The notes: generated by a model from the letters alone, not told the origin. A DNA stretch of 64,000 nt from Halioglobus maricola (GCF_009388985.1 NZ_CP036422.1:772501-836500); one strand, 5' to 3'. Shown: positions 17,591 to 26,615, counted from the first letter of the stretch. A program made the numbers and translations.

Positions 17591-18268
17591 ATGATCAAAA
17601 CACGTATAGCAGCACTTTCACTCGCCCTTGCGGCTAGCCAGGTTCAGGCCCAGTCGCTCGACAACATATTCGCCGGTTTTGCCGGAACGCCTTATGAGGT
17701 GACGATCACCAATTTGACACTGGGGCAGAGCTTTACGCCGCAGCTGGTGGCCACCCACCGCGGTTCCGAGATGATGTTTAGCCTGGGACAGCCGGCTAGC
17801 GCAGGCCTGGAGCGCCTGGCAGAGGGCGGTGATACCTCCGGTGTGCTTGAAGAACTTGGCAATCGTGTGGCCTACGCCACCACGATCGATGGCCTCCTGG
17901 GGCCTGGCCAGTCAGTGACGACTACCGTAATGGCAACAGGGCAGGAGAAGTTTTTCTCTGTCGCCGCAATGTTGCTGCCGACCAATGACACATTTATGGC
18001 GGCCAATGGTGTGAAGTTGCCTACCCAGGGCAAGGTAACCTATATGGTGCCGGCTTATGACGCGGGTACCGAGGCAAACGATCAGGATTGCATGAACATT
18101 CCCGGTCCAACATGCGGCGGCGCGCCCTTCAGCGACCCAGCAGAAGACGATGAAGGCTTCGTGCATATCAGCAACGGCTTCCACGACCTGGGTGGCGACA
18201 CCTTGAGCCCCGCCGCTTACGACTGGCGCAATCCTGTCGCCCGCGTGGTGGTAAAACGGCTAAACTAA
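17591..18268 (+). CDS. Exported spondin-domain protein
   Basis: A 225-residue protein with a signal peptide ending in AASQVQA. The mature part fits the Spondin_N fold: YEVTITNLTLGQSFTPQLVATH near the start, then GPGQSVTTTV, LPTNDTFMAANGVKLP, and a C-terminal ARVVVKRL strand. AYDAGTEANDQDC and HDLGGDTLSPAAYDWRNP are typical loops in bacterial members. The fold binds metal or matrix components in animals; the bacterial role is not established. ATG 17591 has AGGAAG 7 nt upstream, and the frame upstream has no signal sequence. It is the first gene of a unit with an ECF sigma factor and its anti-sigma factor. Confidence 0.8.
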   Translation: MIKTRIAALSLALAASQVQAQSLDNIFAGFAGTPYEVTITNLTLGQSFTPQLVATHRGSEMMFSLGQPASAGLERLAEGGDTSGVLEELGNRVAYATTIDGLLGPGQSVTTTVMATGQEKFFSVAAMLLPTNDTFMAANGVKLPTQGKVTYMVPAYDAGTEANDQDCMNIPGPTCGGAPFSDPAEDDEGFVHISNGFHDLGGDTLSPAAYDWRNPVARVVVKRLN

Positions 18269-18277
18269 GGCCTTGGA

Positions 18278-18874
18278 ATGATGTCCGCGATCCCCGCGGG
18301 CCATCAGCGGGGGCCAATGGCAGAAGCGAAGACAACTAAATACGGTGCAGACGAAGCGCGTTGGGCCGGTCTGATGACCAGTGCCCAGCGCGGAGAGGAG
18401 GCGGACTATCGCCGCTTGCTTACTGAGCTTGCCGTTGTTATCGATCGCTATCTGCGCTCTCGTCTGGGCGCTTATGACCTGGTGGAAGATTGTGTGCAGG
18501 ACAGTCTGCTCGCGATCCACCAGGCTCGGCACACCTATGACCCGCGTAGGCCTTTTCGGCCCTGGCTGTTTGCTATTGTCAGGCACAAGGCGGTGGATGC
18601 GTTGCGTCGCGGGGAGTCGAAGCAGCGCCTGCACCTGGTCGGTGAAGAAATACCTGAACAGGCCGTCGCTGGGCCCGAGAGCGAGCTACAGCGCGGGCAA
18701 CTACTGGACCAGTTGCCGCAGACATTGCGGGAGGCTCTGGTTCTTACCAAGATCCTTGGCCTTAGCACCGGTGAGGCAGCTGCCCGTATTGGAATAAGCC
18801 AGGCGGCACTGAAGGTGCGTGTTCACCGCGCCATGCGCAAAGTAAAAAATTTATTGGAGTCTGACTTGGTATGA
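18278..18874 (+). CDS. ECF-type RNA polymerase sigma factor
   Basis: A 198-residue sigma factor with only regions 2 and 4. Region 2 includes DLVEDCVQDSLLAIHQARHTYDPRRPFRPWLFAIVRHKAVDALR. Region 4 has LGLSTGEAAARIGISQAALKVRVHRAMRKVK, the helix-turn-helix that reads the -35 box. The start is ATG 18278 (AAGG 7 nt before) or ATG 18317; region 2 is complete either way. It begins 10 nt after the spondin gene and shares ATGA with the next gene, an NrsF-like anti-sigma factor. The unit probably controls itself from the motif at 17530. Confidence 0.88.
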   Translation: MMSAIPAGHQRGPMAEAKTTKYGADEARWAGLMTSAQRGEEADYRRLLTELAVVIDRYLRSRLGAYDLVEDCVQDSLLAIHQARHTYDPRRPFRPWLFAIVRHKAVDALRRGESKQRLHLVGEEIPEQAVAGPESELQRGQLLDQLPQTLREALVLTKILGLSTGEAAARIGISQAALKVRVHRAMRKVKNLLESDLV

Positions 18875-19521
18875 GGAAAAGTGAACAATTAATCGTCAGG
18901 CTTGCGGCGGACATGGCGCCCGTGCAGCAGATCCCGGACCCGGGGCGCTGGGCCGGGGTGTGGTTGTTGTGCAGTGTTGTCGCATTGGTCATTGCCATCC
19001 ATCTTACCGGGCCGGTTCGGGCCACGGCGGGGGAGCAGCTGTTCAGCGAGTGGCGTTTCGCCCTGGAAATGTTAGTGGGCGCGACCGCGGCAGTTGCTCT
19101 GGCGACGGCTGCGTTTCAGGCTGCGAGTCCGGGGCGCTTGAGCAGCGGCTTCTTGAAGTTTGCTGTCGGCGTCGGCGTTATGTGGGTCGCAGGTTTTGCC
19201 TTTGGCCTGGTAAGCCCGGCACTGGAGCCAAGCATGGAAGGCAAGCGCGCGCACTGTGTATTCGAAAGCTTTTTTCTCGGGCTCTTGCCACTTGTGGCCG
19301 CGTTGACCCTGCAGCGCAAGATGTATGCGCTCAACCCTGTCATGGCTGCGCTGCTAGCCGGCCTGGCAGCAGGAATCCTGCCTGCGCTGTATATGCAGGT
19401 CGCCTGCATGTACGAGCCGATGCATGTGCTCAAATTTCACGTCGCACCGGGCCTGCTGCTGGCAGTCTGCGCTCCACTGTTGCTTATGGCTATGGAGCGC
19501 CTGAGGCCTAGCGCCGGCTGA
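18871..19521 (+). CDS. NrsF/DUF1109-type membrane anti-sigma factor
   Basis: A 216-residue integral membrane protein with about six hydrophobic helices after a short cytosolic N-terminus (residues 1-25). CMYEPMHVLKFHVAPGLLLA near the C-terminus is the cysteine/histidine segment characteristic of DUF1109 proteins, and CVFESFFLGLLPL is another family segment. NrsF of Caulobacter holds its ECF sigma at the membrane and responds to metal stress. The two cysteine regions could sense metal or thiol state. It overlaps the sigma gene by ATGA, which ensures balanced synthesis. Its last 14 nt overlap the convergent gene at 19508. Confidence 0.8.
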   Translation: MRKSEQLIVRLAADMAPVQQIPDPGRWAGVWLLCSVVALVIAIHLTGPVRATAGEQLFSEWRFALEMLVGATAAVALATAAFQAASPGRLSSGFLKFAVGVGVMWVAGFAFGLVSPALEPSMEGKRAHCVFESFFLGLLPLVAALTLQRKMYALNPVMAALLAGLAAGILPALYMQVACMYEPMHVLKFHVAPGLLLAVCAPLLLMAMERLRPSAG

Positions 19522-19849
19522 GTTCGAACAGCTGAACCTTGGTCAGCACCAACTGAGCGACGAGTTCCACAATTAGCCCGTGGTTTTCACTGCGGATGGT
19601 TTCCAGTCCGGCATTGATTTCCAACTGCAGAGCATCGCGATCGCGTTCGTCGAGATCAGGCGGAAGCCGGATCCCTATGCTGTACTGTTCGTTTTCGCTG
19701 ATACGGCTGTAAATACGGGTGAGTTCGGTGGCTGCGAAGTCAATGAGATCATCGTCTGCACCTTTGGCGAGAAGAAGTTGGCGAATTTGCCGGTCGAGAA
19801 AAGCAAGCCCCTGAGCCTGCTGAGAAGGAAACTCTAGAATAGTCCCCAT
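19508..19849 (-). CDS. Hypothetical protein (113 aa)
   Basis: I do not recognise a family. The protein is soluble and mostly helical, with an N-terminal LEFPSQQAQG segment, a central ELTRIYSRI helix and a C-terminal amphipathic helix. The start is taken as ATG 19849, since GGAGGGG lies 10 nt upstream; an in-frame ATG at 19879 lacks a ribosome site. It is a single minus-strand gene that converges on the anti-sigma gene with a 14-nt overlap and precedes yhbY on the same strand by 100 bp. Codon use looks like that of its neighbours. Confidence 0.6.
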   Translation of the reverse strand: MGTILEFPSQQAQGLAFLDRQIRQLLLAKGADDDLIDFAATELTRIYSRISENEQYSIGIRLPPDLDERDRDALQLEINAGLETIRSENHGLIVELVAQLVLTKVQLFELSRR

Positions 19850-19948
19850 TTCGTGGCGCCCCTCCGCGATGGGTTTCATCTATAGTAGCGAAATCAGGGC
19901 CTGTGGCAATAGCTTCCTGCGCGGAGAGTCAGGGTGTTATCCAGCGGG

Positions 19949-20266
19949 TCAGATCACCCGTAACAGGTTCGACAGGCGGGGATCGGGTTGAGCCGTGCGT
20001 CGCAGTACCAGAATGACATTGCCGATACTCTGGACAACTTCTGCGCCGGTGCGGTCGCAAAGCTCTTCGGTGACGGCAGTCTTGGCCTCTTTGCCGCCTA
20101 CTGCCAGCTTGATTTTGATCAGCTCGTGTTGCTCCAGGGCACGTTCTACCTCGGAGACCACGTTGTCAGTCAGGCCGTTGCCCGCCACTGTGACGACGGG
20201 CTTTAATTTGTGGCCAATGGCGCGAAATTGTCTGATGTCTTGATTGCTTTTCTTGCTCATGGTCAT
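19949..20266 (-). CDS. yhbY: YhbY family RNA-binding protein
   Basis: A 105-residue CRS1-YhbY (CRM) domain protein. HKLKPVVTVAGNGLTDNVVSEVERALEQHELIKIKL contains the family's GxxG-like loop and helix. E. coli YhbY binds pre-50S ribosomal particles. The start is ATG 20266 or ATG 20260 (second Met of MTMSKK). It is divergent from rlmE, as in other gammaproteobacteria. Confidence 0.9.
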   Translation of the reverse strand: MTMSKKSNQDIRQFRAIGHKLKPVVTVAGNGLTDNVVSEVERALEQHELIKIKLAVGGKEAKTAVTEELCDRTGAEVVQSIGNVILVLRRTAQPDPRLSNLLRVI

Positions 20267-20271
20267 TCCGC

Positions 20272-20312
20272 TGTACAATAGATGCCTGGTTCGAGGGGGC
20301 GCGCATTGTACA
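20272..20312. promoter_or_regulatory. Inverted TGTACAAT/ATTGTACA pair in the yhbY-rlmE gap
   Basis: TGTACAAT (20272-20279) and ATTGTACA (20305-20312) are perfect inverted copies 25 nt apart. Each contains TACAAT, a fair -10 element, on opposite strands, so they may be the two divergent promoters rather than a protein site. No convincing -35 boxes are seen. Confidence 0.35.
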
Positions 20313-20354
20313 CAAGGCGCCCTCGGCCCGAAACACCCACTATAGACCTTATTT

Positions 20355-20981
20355 ATGGCCAAGAAAAAATCCTCCAGCAAAGCCTGGCTCAAAGAGCACC
20401 GGGACGACCCTTATGTGCAGCAGGCCCAGCGCGAGGGCTACCGCAGCCGAGCCTGCTACAAATTGTTGGAACTGCAGGAGAAAGATCGCCTGATTCGCCC
20501 CGGTATGACCGTGGTGGATCTGGGCAGCGCCCCAGGCGGTTGGTCTCAGGTTGCCGCAGAGTTGGTGGGCCATAATGGACGAATTGTCGCTTCAGATATT
20601 CTGCACATGGATAATCTGGCGGACGTGGAGTTTATCCAGGGTGATTTCACTGAGGATGAGGTGTTCGAGCAGATTATCGCCGTGATTGGCGACAAGCCGG
20701 TGGACCTTGTGGTGTCTGATATGGCCCCGAATCTGAGTGGGGTGACGGCCGTCGATCAGCCGAAATCGATGTACTTAGTGGAATTGGCGGTGGATATGGC
20801 AAGGAAAGTGCTGGCACCGGGAGGGTCGTTTGTGGCCAAAGTGTTCCAGGGAGAGGGCTTTGACGAGCTTTTTCGCGACACCCGCCAGAGTTTCGACAAG
20901 GTATTGACCCGCAAGCCAAAGGCATCTCGCCCTCGTTCCCGCGAGGTTTACCTTGTGGCGCGGGGGTTCAAGGGGGCTTGA
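20355..20981 (+). CDS. rlmE: 23S rRNA 2'-O-methyltransferase (U2552)
   Basis: A 208-residue FtsJ/RrmJ methyltransferase that modifies U2552 in the ribosomal A loop. [12 protein letters not shown] (54-65) binds S-adenosylmethionine. The catalytic tetrad reads Lys36 (CYKLLEL), Asp122 (SDMAPN), Lys162 (AKVFQG) and Glu197 (REVYL). The gene sits just before ftsH, as in E. coli. Its stop codon overlaps the predicted heat-shock -35 box of ftsH. Confidence 0.96.
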   Translation: MAKKKSSSKAWLKEHRDDPYVQQAQREGYRSRACYKLLELQEKDRLIRPGMTVVDLGSAPGGWSQVAAELVGHNGRIVASDILHMDNLADVEFIQGDFTEDEVFEQIIAVIGDKPVDLVVSDMAPNLSGVTAVDQPKSMYLVELAVDMARKVLAPGGSFVAKVFQGEGFDELFRDTRQSFDKVLTRKPKASRPRSREVYLVARGFKGA

Positions 20982-21004
20982 AACATGGGCAGTTCGCCCC
21001 AACT
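20977..21004 (+). promoter_or_regulatory. Predicted RpoH (sigma-32) promoter of ftsH
   Basis: CTTGAAA at 20977-20983 and CCCCAACT at 20997-21004 are 13 nt apart. The heat-shock consensus is CTTGAAA-N11-16-CCCCATNT, so only one defined base is off. ftsH belongs to the RpoH regulon in E. coli. The -35 box contains the rlmE stop codon. Confidence 0.65.
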
Positions 21005-21019
21005 GTAGTACATTGGCGG

Positions 21020-21028
21020 TGATACAAT
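21020..21028 (+). promoter_or_regulatory. Possible second ftsH promoter (extended -10)
   Basis: TGATACAAT fits an extended -10 element (TG, one base, TACAAT) and lies 36 nt before the ftsH start. No -35 box is seen. It could give vegetative expression beside the heat-shock promoter. Confidence 0.35.
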
Positions 21029-21064
21029 TCCCACCCCTGTGCGTACTTACACCAGGAAACATCA

Positions 21065-23008
21065 TTGAGCGATATGGTTAAGAATTTACTTTTGTGGCTG
21101 GTTATAGCCGCGGTGTTGTTGTCAGTGTTCAACAACTTCAACATGCAGCCCACTTCAGAGGAGGTGGGTTATTCGGAGTTTATTGCCGAAATTCAGCGCG
21201 ACCAGATCCAGAAGGTGACGGTGGACGGCCTGACGATTTCCGGCGAGCGCTTCGATGGCACCCGTTTTGAGACGATCCGACCCATGGTGGAAGATCCCAA
21301 GCTGATCGATGATCTGCTTGAGCACAACGTGGTAGTGGAAGGCAAGAAACCCGAGCAGCAGAGCGTGTGGACTCAGCTGCTGGTCGCTTCTTTCCCGATC
21401 CTCATCATTATCGCGGTATTCATGTTTTTCATGCGCCAGATGCAAGGCGGTGGCGGTGGCCGCGGTGGCCCCATGAGCTTCGGCAAGAGCAAGGCGCGGT
21501 TGCTGGGAGAAGACCAGATCACTACCACTTTCGCCGACGTGGCGGGTGTGGACGAAGCCAAGGAAGATGTTCAGGAGCTGGTGGAATTCCTGCGTGATCC
21601 GGGCCGATTCCAGAAGCTGGGCGGCCGTATCCCGTGCGGTGTGCTGATGGTGGGCCAACCAGGTACGGGTAAGACCCTGCTGGCCAAGGCCATAGCCGGG
21701 GAAGCCAAAGTTCCGTTTTTCTCTATCTCTGGTTCCGACTTCGTGGAAATGTTCGTCGGTGTCGGCGCGTCTCGTGTGCGCGACATGTTCGAGCAGGCCA
21801 AGAAACAGTCTCCCTGCATTATCTTTATCGATGAGATCGATGCTGTGGGTCGTCACCGTGGAGCCGGCCTTGGCGGTGGTCACGACGAGCGCGAACAGAC
21901 TCTCAACCAGTTACTGGTGGAGATGGACGGTTTTGAGATGAATGACGGCGTGATCGTGATCGCTGCCACCAACCGCCCCGATGTGCTCGATCCCGCACTG
22001 CTGCGCCCCGGCCGCTTTGACCGGCAGGTGGTCGTCGGCTTGCCTGATATTCGAGGTCGCGAGCAGATTCTCAAGGTGCACATGCGTAAGGTGCCCCTGT
22101 CCGAAAACGTAGAGCCTGCCAAAATTGCTCGCGGTACCCCTGGGTTCTCCGGTGCCGATCTGGCCAACCTGGTGAACGAGGCGGCCCTGTTTGCAGCCCG
22201 TGGCAATGTGCGCACTGTCGGCATGCAGCAGTTTGAGCTGGCAAAGGACAAGATCATGATGGGCGCTGAGCGCAAATCCATGGTTATGTCTGAGGATGAG
22301 AAACGCAATACCGCTTATCACGAGGCTGGCCACGCAATTGTTGGTCGTCTGGTGCCGGAGCACGATCCTGTATACAAGGTGAGTATTATTCCCCGTGGTC
22401 GCGCTTTGGGTGTCACCATGTTCCTGCCCGAGGAGGATCGCTACAGCCACAGCCGCCGGCATATCATCAGCCAGATCTGCAGCTTGTTTGGTGGCCGAAT
22501 CGCCGAAGAGATGACCCTCGGTAAAGATGGCGTCACCACAGGCGCGTCCAACGATATAGAACGTGCCACCCAGATAGCCCGCCAGATGGTGACGAAGTGG
22601 GGCCTGTCCGAGAAAATGGGGCCACTGATGTACGACGAGGGTGGCGAAGAGGTCTTTCTGGGTCGCAGTGCTGGCCAGCAGCATCAGGCGCTCTCCGACG
22701 AAACTGCCAAGCAGATCGACGCGGAAGTTCGCAGTATCATCGACGAGTGCTACGAAACTTCCGAGCGCATTCTCGAAGAGAACTTCGACAAGCTGCATGT
22801 GATGGCTGAGGCACTGATGACGTACGAAACCATCGATGCCGAACAGATCGACGACATTATGGCGGGGCGCACACCCCGTGAACCCGCTGATTGGGACGGC
22901 AAGTCTGGTGGAGATACGCCGCCATCTGCCGATGCGGCATCCGAGAGTGATGACGCCGGTAGCGCAGACGCCGGCCCAACCATCGGTGGGCCCGCCGGCG
23001 AACACTGA
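21065..23008 (+). CDS. ftsH: ATP-dependent zinc metalloprotease FtsH
   Basis: A 647-residue inner-membrane AAA+ protease that degrades misfolded membrane proteins and regulators. It has TM segments at about 7-22 and 103-124 around a periplasmic part. Walker A is GQPGTGKT (197-204) and Walker B is IIFIDEID. The zinc site is HEAGH at 419-423. The C-terminal tail is acidic and low in complexity. I take TTG 21065 as the start, since AGGAAA ends 5 nt before it; ATG 21074 would be too far from that site. It heads the run to folP, glmM, tpiA and secG. Confidence 0.96.
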   Translation: MSDMVKNLLLWLVIAAVLLSVFNNFNMQPTSEEVGYSEFIAEIQRDQIQKVTVDGLTISGERFDGTRFETIRPMVEDPKLIDDLLEHNVVVEGKKPEQQSVWTQLLVASFPILIIIAVFMFFMRQMQGGGGGRGGPMSFGKSKARLLGEDQITTTFADVAGVDEAKEDVQELVEFLRDPGRFQKLGGRIPCGVLMVGQPGTGKTLLAKAIAGEAKVPFFSISGSDFVEMFVGVGASRVRDMFEQAKKQSPCIIFIDEIDAVGRHRGAGLGGGHDEREQTLNQLLVEMDGFEMNDGVIVIAATNRPDVLDPALLRPGRFDRQVVVGLPDIRGREQILKVHMRKVPLSENVEPAKIARGTPGFSGADLANLVNEAALFAARGNVRTVGMQQFELAKDKIMMGAERKSMVMSEDEKRNTAYHEAGHAIVGRLVPEHDPVYKVSIIPRGRALGVTMFLPEEDRYSHSRRHIISQICSLFGGRIAEEMTLGKDGVTTGASNDIERATQIARQMVTKWGLSEKMGPLMYDEGGEEVFLGRSAGQQHQALSDETAKQIDAEVRSIIDECYETSERILEENFDKLHVMAEALMTYETIDAEQIDDIMAGRTPREPADWDGKSGGDTPPSADAASESDDAGSADAGPTIGGPAGEH

Positions 23009-23020
23009 GCCGGCCCACTT

Positions 23021-23899
23021 TTGACTGGCTCCCCTGATAGCCGCCCGGTGCTCAAATGCGCTGGGCGCACGCTTGATCTATCCCGCCCCCAGGTCATGGG
23101 GGTGATCAACACAACGCCTGATTCTTTTTCCGATGGCGGCACTCTTTTTCGCAATGAACACCTCGACCCTGAGCTCGCGATTTCGCGCGCCCGAGACATG
23201 GTGACGGCCGGGGCTTCACTGCTCGATATCGGGGGTGAGTCTACCCGTCCGGGTGCAGCGCCAGTCAGTTCCCAGCAAGAACTGGATCGGGTTCTGCCGC
23301 TGGTGGAGCGCATAGCTGCCGAGCTTGATGTTGTCATCTCTGTGGATACCAGTAGTCCATTGTTAATGACCGAGGCGGCGAGTCTGGGCGCAGGCATGAT
23401 CAACGACGTTCGGGCACTGCAACGCGAGGGAGCATTGCAGGCCGCGCGCGATACTGGCCTGCCGGTGTGCCTGATGCACATGCAGGGTGATCCGGGAAAT
23501 ATGCAGGCCAATCCCGAATACAGTGATGTAGTCGCTGACGTAGGTGTTTTTTTGGAACAGCGCGTGAATGCTTGTGAGGCAGCGGGGATCAGTCGGGATC
23601 GACTGCTGTTGGACCCTGGCTTCGGCTTCGGCAAAACTGTCCAGCATAATCTGGCCCTGTTGCGGGGGCTCCCAGGGCTGGCGCACCATGGCATGCCTTT
23701 GTTGGTGGGTCTGTCGCGAAAATCCCTGATTGGGAAGTTGATTGGTCGTGATGTTGACCAGCGTCTCGCGGCGAGCCTCGCTCTTGGCGTGCTGGCAGTG
23801 GAGCGAGGCGCCTCGATCGTGCGAACCCACGATGTCGCTGAAACCTGGGATGCACTGGCCATGTGCACTGCATTGAGGAGTTTACAGAACAATGAGTAG
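23021..23899 (+). CDS. folP: Dihydropteroate synthase
   Basis: A 292-residue TIM-barrel enzyme condensing p-aminobenzoate with hydroxymethyl-dihydropterin diphosphate in folate synthesis; it is the sulfonamide target. Motifs in order are [29 protein letters not shown] and GLSRKS. TTG 23021, 12 nt after the ftsH stop, gives a normal N-terminus, but no strong ribosome site is visible; in-frame GTG 23048 is an alternative. The last 8 nt overlap glmM. Confidence 0.95.
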   Translation: MTGSPDSRPVLKCAGRTLDLSRPQVMGVINTTPDSFSDGGTLFRNEHLDPELAISRARDMVTAGASLLDIGGESTRPGAAPVSSQQELDRVLPLVERIAAELDVVISVDTSSPLLMTEAASLGAGMINDVRALQREGALQAARDTGLPVCLMHMQGDPGNMQANPEYSDVVADVGVFLEQRVNACEAAGISRDRLLLDPGFGFGKTVQHNLALLRGLPGLAHHGMPLLVGLSRKSLIGKLIGRDVDQRLAASLALGVLAVERGASIVRTHDVAETWDALAMCTALRSLQNNE

Positions 23900-25238
23900 A
23901 AAATATTTCGGCACGGACGGTATTCGTGGTGCGGTAGGCGCTGGCGCTATCACGCCGGATTTCATGCTCAAGCTGGGCTGGGCAAGTGGCCGTGTCTTTG
24001 CTCGTGAAGCGACCTCGGGGCGCTGTACCGTGATAATCGGCAAGGATACTCGTGTGTCTGGCTACATGTTCGAGTCCGCGCTGGAGGCAGGCCTGGTGGC
24101 TGCAGGCGTGGACGTCAAGCTTCTGGGCCCGATGCCTACGCCGGCGGTAGCACTGATGACTCGCACCCAGGCTGCGGATGCTGGAATTGTGATCAGTGCA
24201 TCCCACAATCCTTTCTTCGACAATGGCATTAAATTCTTTTCCGCAGCGGGCTCCAAACTGCCGGATGAGATGGAAGCTGCTATCGAAGAGGAACTCGAAA
24301 AGACCCTGGAAACCGTCGACTCGAGAGATATAGGCAAGGTCTTGCGTGTGGTTGACGCCGCTGGGCGGTATGTCGAATTCTGCAAGTCCACAGTGCCCGA
24401 AGGCTTTAACTTGCGGGGCATGAAAATCGCCGTCGATTGCGCTCATGGCGCAACCTACCATATTGCCCCCAGCGTTTTCAGTGAACTGGGGGCTGAAGTC
24501 ATTACCCTTGGCGTGCAGCCAGACGGGTTCAATATCAACGAAGGTGTGGGTTCTACTGATATGGCGGCGCTGGCTTCGCTGGTCGCCGAGCAGGACGCCG
24601 ATCTGGGCATTGCTTTTGATGGCGATGGCGACCGGGTGCTCTTCGTCGACGCCAATGGAGAATTCGTGGACGGCGATGAGCTGATCTACGTCATCGCCTG
24701 TCATCGCCTTGCCAGAGGGGAAGCTGACGCCGGTGTCGTCGGTACCTTGATGTCTAATCTGGGTATGGAGGTCGCCCTGCGTGAGCAGGGCCTGCAATTC
24801 GTGCGCGCCCAGGTGGGTGACCGTTACGTCAAGGCTGTGATGGAGCAGGAAGGTTGGCACCTCGGTGGTGAGTCTTCCGGCCATATCATTTGTAGCGATG
24901 TCACGACCACCGGTGATGGCATCGTTGCTGCGCTGCAGGTGCTGCACGCGGTTAAATCCTCCGGCGAGCCATTGGCGACCCTGCGTGCGGGCATGACGAA
25001 ATATCCTCAGACCATGATCAACGTGCGCATGGTCGAGAAGGTCGATGTGGCTGAGCACAGTGGAATCGCCGCGGCAGTGGCACAGGTTGAGGCCCAATTG
25101 GGTGAGCGTGGCAGGGTGCTCCTGCGCCCGTCCGGTACCGAGCCAGTCGTTCGGGTTATGGTCGAAGGCGAGGATGCGCAACAGGTAGCGACCCTCTGTC
25201 GTCAGCTCGCTGATCAGGTCGAGGTGGCATTGCGCTGA
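23892..25238 (+). CDS. glmM: Phosphoglucosamine mutase
   Basis: A 448-residue alpha-D-phosphohexomutase converting glucosamine-6-phosphate to glucosamine-1-phosphate for UDP-GlcNAc, and hence peptidoglycan and LPS. The phosphoserine loop is ISASHNP with Ser104. The Mg site is FDGDGDR, the sugar loop is GGESSGH, and the phosphate loop is RPSGTEP. ATG 23892 overlaps the folP stop within ATGAGTAG. Confidence 0.97.
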   Translation: MSRKYFGTDGIRGAVGAGAITPDFMLKLGWASGRVFAREATSGRCTVIIGKDTRVSGYMFESALEAGLVAAGVDVKLLGPMPTPAVALMTRTQAADAGIVISASHNPFFDNGIKFFSAAGSKLPDEMEAAIEEELEKTLETVDSRDIGKVLRVVDAAGRYVEFCKSTVPEGFNLRGMKIAVDCAHGATYHIAPSVFSELGAEVITLGVQPDGFNINEGVGSTDMAALASLVAEQDADLGIAFDGDGDRVLFVDANGEFVDGDELIYVIACHRLARGEADAGVVGTLMSNLGMEVALREQGLQFVRAQVGDRYVKAVMEQEGWHLGGESSGHIICSDVTTTGDGIVAALQVLHAVKSSGEPLATLRAGMTKYPQTMINVRMVEKVDVAEHSGIAAAVAQVEAQLGERGRVLLRPSGTEPVVRVMVEGEDAQQVATLCRQLADQVEVALR

Positions 25239-25303
25239 ATCGCCTTGCCACGGCAGGGCATCTTGGGTAAGATTGCGGCCGCTTTTTTGACCGGGAGGTG
25301 AGC

Positions 25304-26044
25304 ATGCGCAGACCGCTTATTGCAGGAAACTGGAAGATGCACGGCTCCCGGGACAGCATCGGAATATTGCTGGGTGGATTGTTGGCCCAAAAGCTTCCCG
25401 AATCTGTCGATGTCGCGGTATGTCCTGTCTATGTGCATCTCGACCAGGTTGTTGCTGCCTGCAGCGACAGCGATTTGAGAGTTGGCGCCCAGGATTGCAG
25501 CCATGTTGATCAGGGAGCCTATACCGGTGATGTGGCTGCAAGCATGTTGCGAGAGCTTGGATGCCATTGGGTGATTCTCGGGCATTCGGAGCGCCGCAGT
25601 TATCACGCTGAATCTGATGCGCTGATAGCGGCCAAGCTCGCTGCGGCTCTGGCGGCAGGCCTGGCGCCCATTGTTTGTGTGGGCGAAACCCGTGAGCAGC
25701 GTGAAGCGGGCGAAGCCGAGGCAGTCGTTGCACGGCAGTTGCGCGGCAGCCTTGAAGGTGCGAGCAGTGCCGCGGGGCTGGTGATAGCTTATGAGCCCGT
25801 TTGGGCCATCGGAACCGGCCTTACCGCGACGCCGGAACAAGCCCAGCAGATGCATGCGTTTATCCGCGAGCAAATGACAGGATTAGGCGCGAATGCGGAC
25901 GAAACCCGCATCCTCTACGGGGGGAGCGTCAAGCCCGACAATGCCGGTGAGTTATTCGCGCAGGCAGATATTGATGGCGCCCTTGTGGGCGGTGCGGCCT
26001 TGAAGGCCGAGGATTTTTCCGCGATTATCGCGGCCGCTGGTTAA
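25304..26044 (+). CDS. tpiA: Triosephosphate isomerase
   Basis: A 246-residue glycolytic TIM barrel. Catalytic residues are Lys11 (GNWKMHG), His94 (GHSERR) and Glu164 (AYEPVWAIGTG). GGSVKPDN and VGGAAL bind the phosphate. ATG 25304 is chosen because GGGAGG lies 5 nt upstream; an in-frame GTG at 25298 overlaps that site. It precedes secG, as in Pseudomonas. Confidence 0.97.
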   Translation: MRRPLIAGNWKMHGSRDSIGILLGGLLAQKLPESVDVAVCPVYVHLDQVVAACSDSDLRVGAQDCSHVDQGAYTGDVAASMLRELGCHWVILGHSERRSYHAESDALIAAKLAAALAAGLAPIVCVGETREQREAGEAEAVVARQLRGSLEGASSAAGLVIAYEPVWAIGTGLTATPEQAQQMHAFIREQMTGLGANADETRILYGGSVKPDNAGELFAQADIDGALVGGAALKAEDFSAIIAAAG

Positions 26045-26066
26045 GAACCGGGCGGAACGATAGGAG

Positions 26067-26082
26067 ATGCCCGCAGGGGCAT
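26067..26082. promoter_or_regulatory. Small hairpin between tpiA and secG
   Basis: ATGCCC and GGGCAT form a perfect 6-bp stem with a 4-nt loop, 9 nt before the secG start. No T-run follows, so it may set RNA stability or the level of secG translation rather than stop transcription. Confidence 0.3.
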
Positions 26083-26090
26083 GAGAGAAC

Positions 26091-26483
26091 ATGGAACAGA
26101 TTATTTTGGTAGTACATCTGCTGGTAGCGCTGGCCATCATCGGCCTGATTATGCTGCAGCAGGGTAAGGGTGCGGACATGGGTGCCTCCTTCGGCGCCGG
26201 TGCATCCCAGACACTGTTCGGAAGCGATGGTAGCGGCAATGTATTGACTCGCGGCACCGCGTGGTTGACCGCCCTGTTTTTTGCTACCAGTTTTGGTCTG
26301 GCGCTGCTCGCCACCAATGCGGTTGCACCGAGCAACGATTTGGGTATTGAAATTCCAGCTTCAAGCATGCAGGCTGGGCAGCCCGCTGCCGCCGAGGAAC
26401 TTCCGGTAGTAGACGACGAAATCCCCGCCGCCATTGCGCCGGCGGCAGAAGCCGGTGAAGAGGATCTCCCAGACCTGAACTAA
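26091..26483 (+). CDS. secG: Protein-export membrane protein SecG
   Basis: A 130-residue subunit of the SecYEG translocon. It has two TM segments, at about 3-20 and 52-75, joined by a Gly-rich loop, with QQGKGADMGASFGAGAS typical of SecG. The tail is acidic, Ala/Pro rich and likely disordered, as in many gammaproteobacteria. tRNA-Leu follows after 10 nt and must be co-transcribed. Confidence 0.95.
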   Translation: MEQIILVVHLLVALAIIGLIMLQQGKGADMGASFGAGASQTLFGSDGSGNVLTRGTAWLTALFFATSFGLALLATNAVAPSNDLGIEIPASSMQAGQPAAAEELPVVDDEIPAAIAPAAEAGEEDLPDLN

Positions 26484-26493
26484 ACAGAACAAA

Positions 26494-26579
26494 GCCGAAG
26501 TGGTGGAATTGGTAGACACGCTATCTTGAGGGGGTAGTGAGCTATGCTCGTGCGGGTTCAAGTCCCGCCTTCGGCACCA
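26494..26579 (+). tRNA. tRNA-Leu (GAG anticodon)
   Basis: An 86-nt class II tRNA with an encoded CCA. Acceptor arms GCCGAAG and CTTCGGC pair fully. The anticodon stem CTATC/GGTAG holds the loop TTGAGGG with anticodon GAG, reading CTC/CTT codons. A long variable arm precedes the T arm GCGGGTTCAAGTCCCGC. The position after secG matches Pseudomonas. Confidence 0.95.
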
Positions 26580-26590
26580 TCTTTAAAAAA

Positions 26591-26615
26591 GGGCTCCAAT
26601 CGGAGCCCTTTTTTT
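26591..26615 (+). terminator. Intrinsic terminator after secG/tRNA-Leu
   Basis: GGGCTCC and GGAGCCC form a 7-bp stem with a 4-nt loop, followed by seven T. A run of A before it may also allow weak use on the other strand. It closes the rlmE/ftsH-to-tRNA-Leu transcript. Confidence 0.9.

Noticed and set aside
23589..25181. A 530-codon open frame antisense to folP/glmM
   Set aside because: No ribosome site and no recognisable domain; it covers two conserved sense genes.
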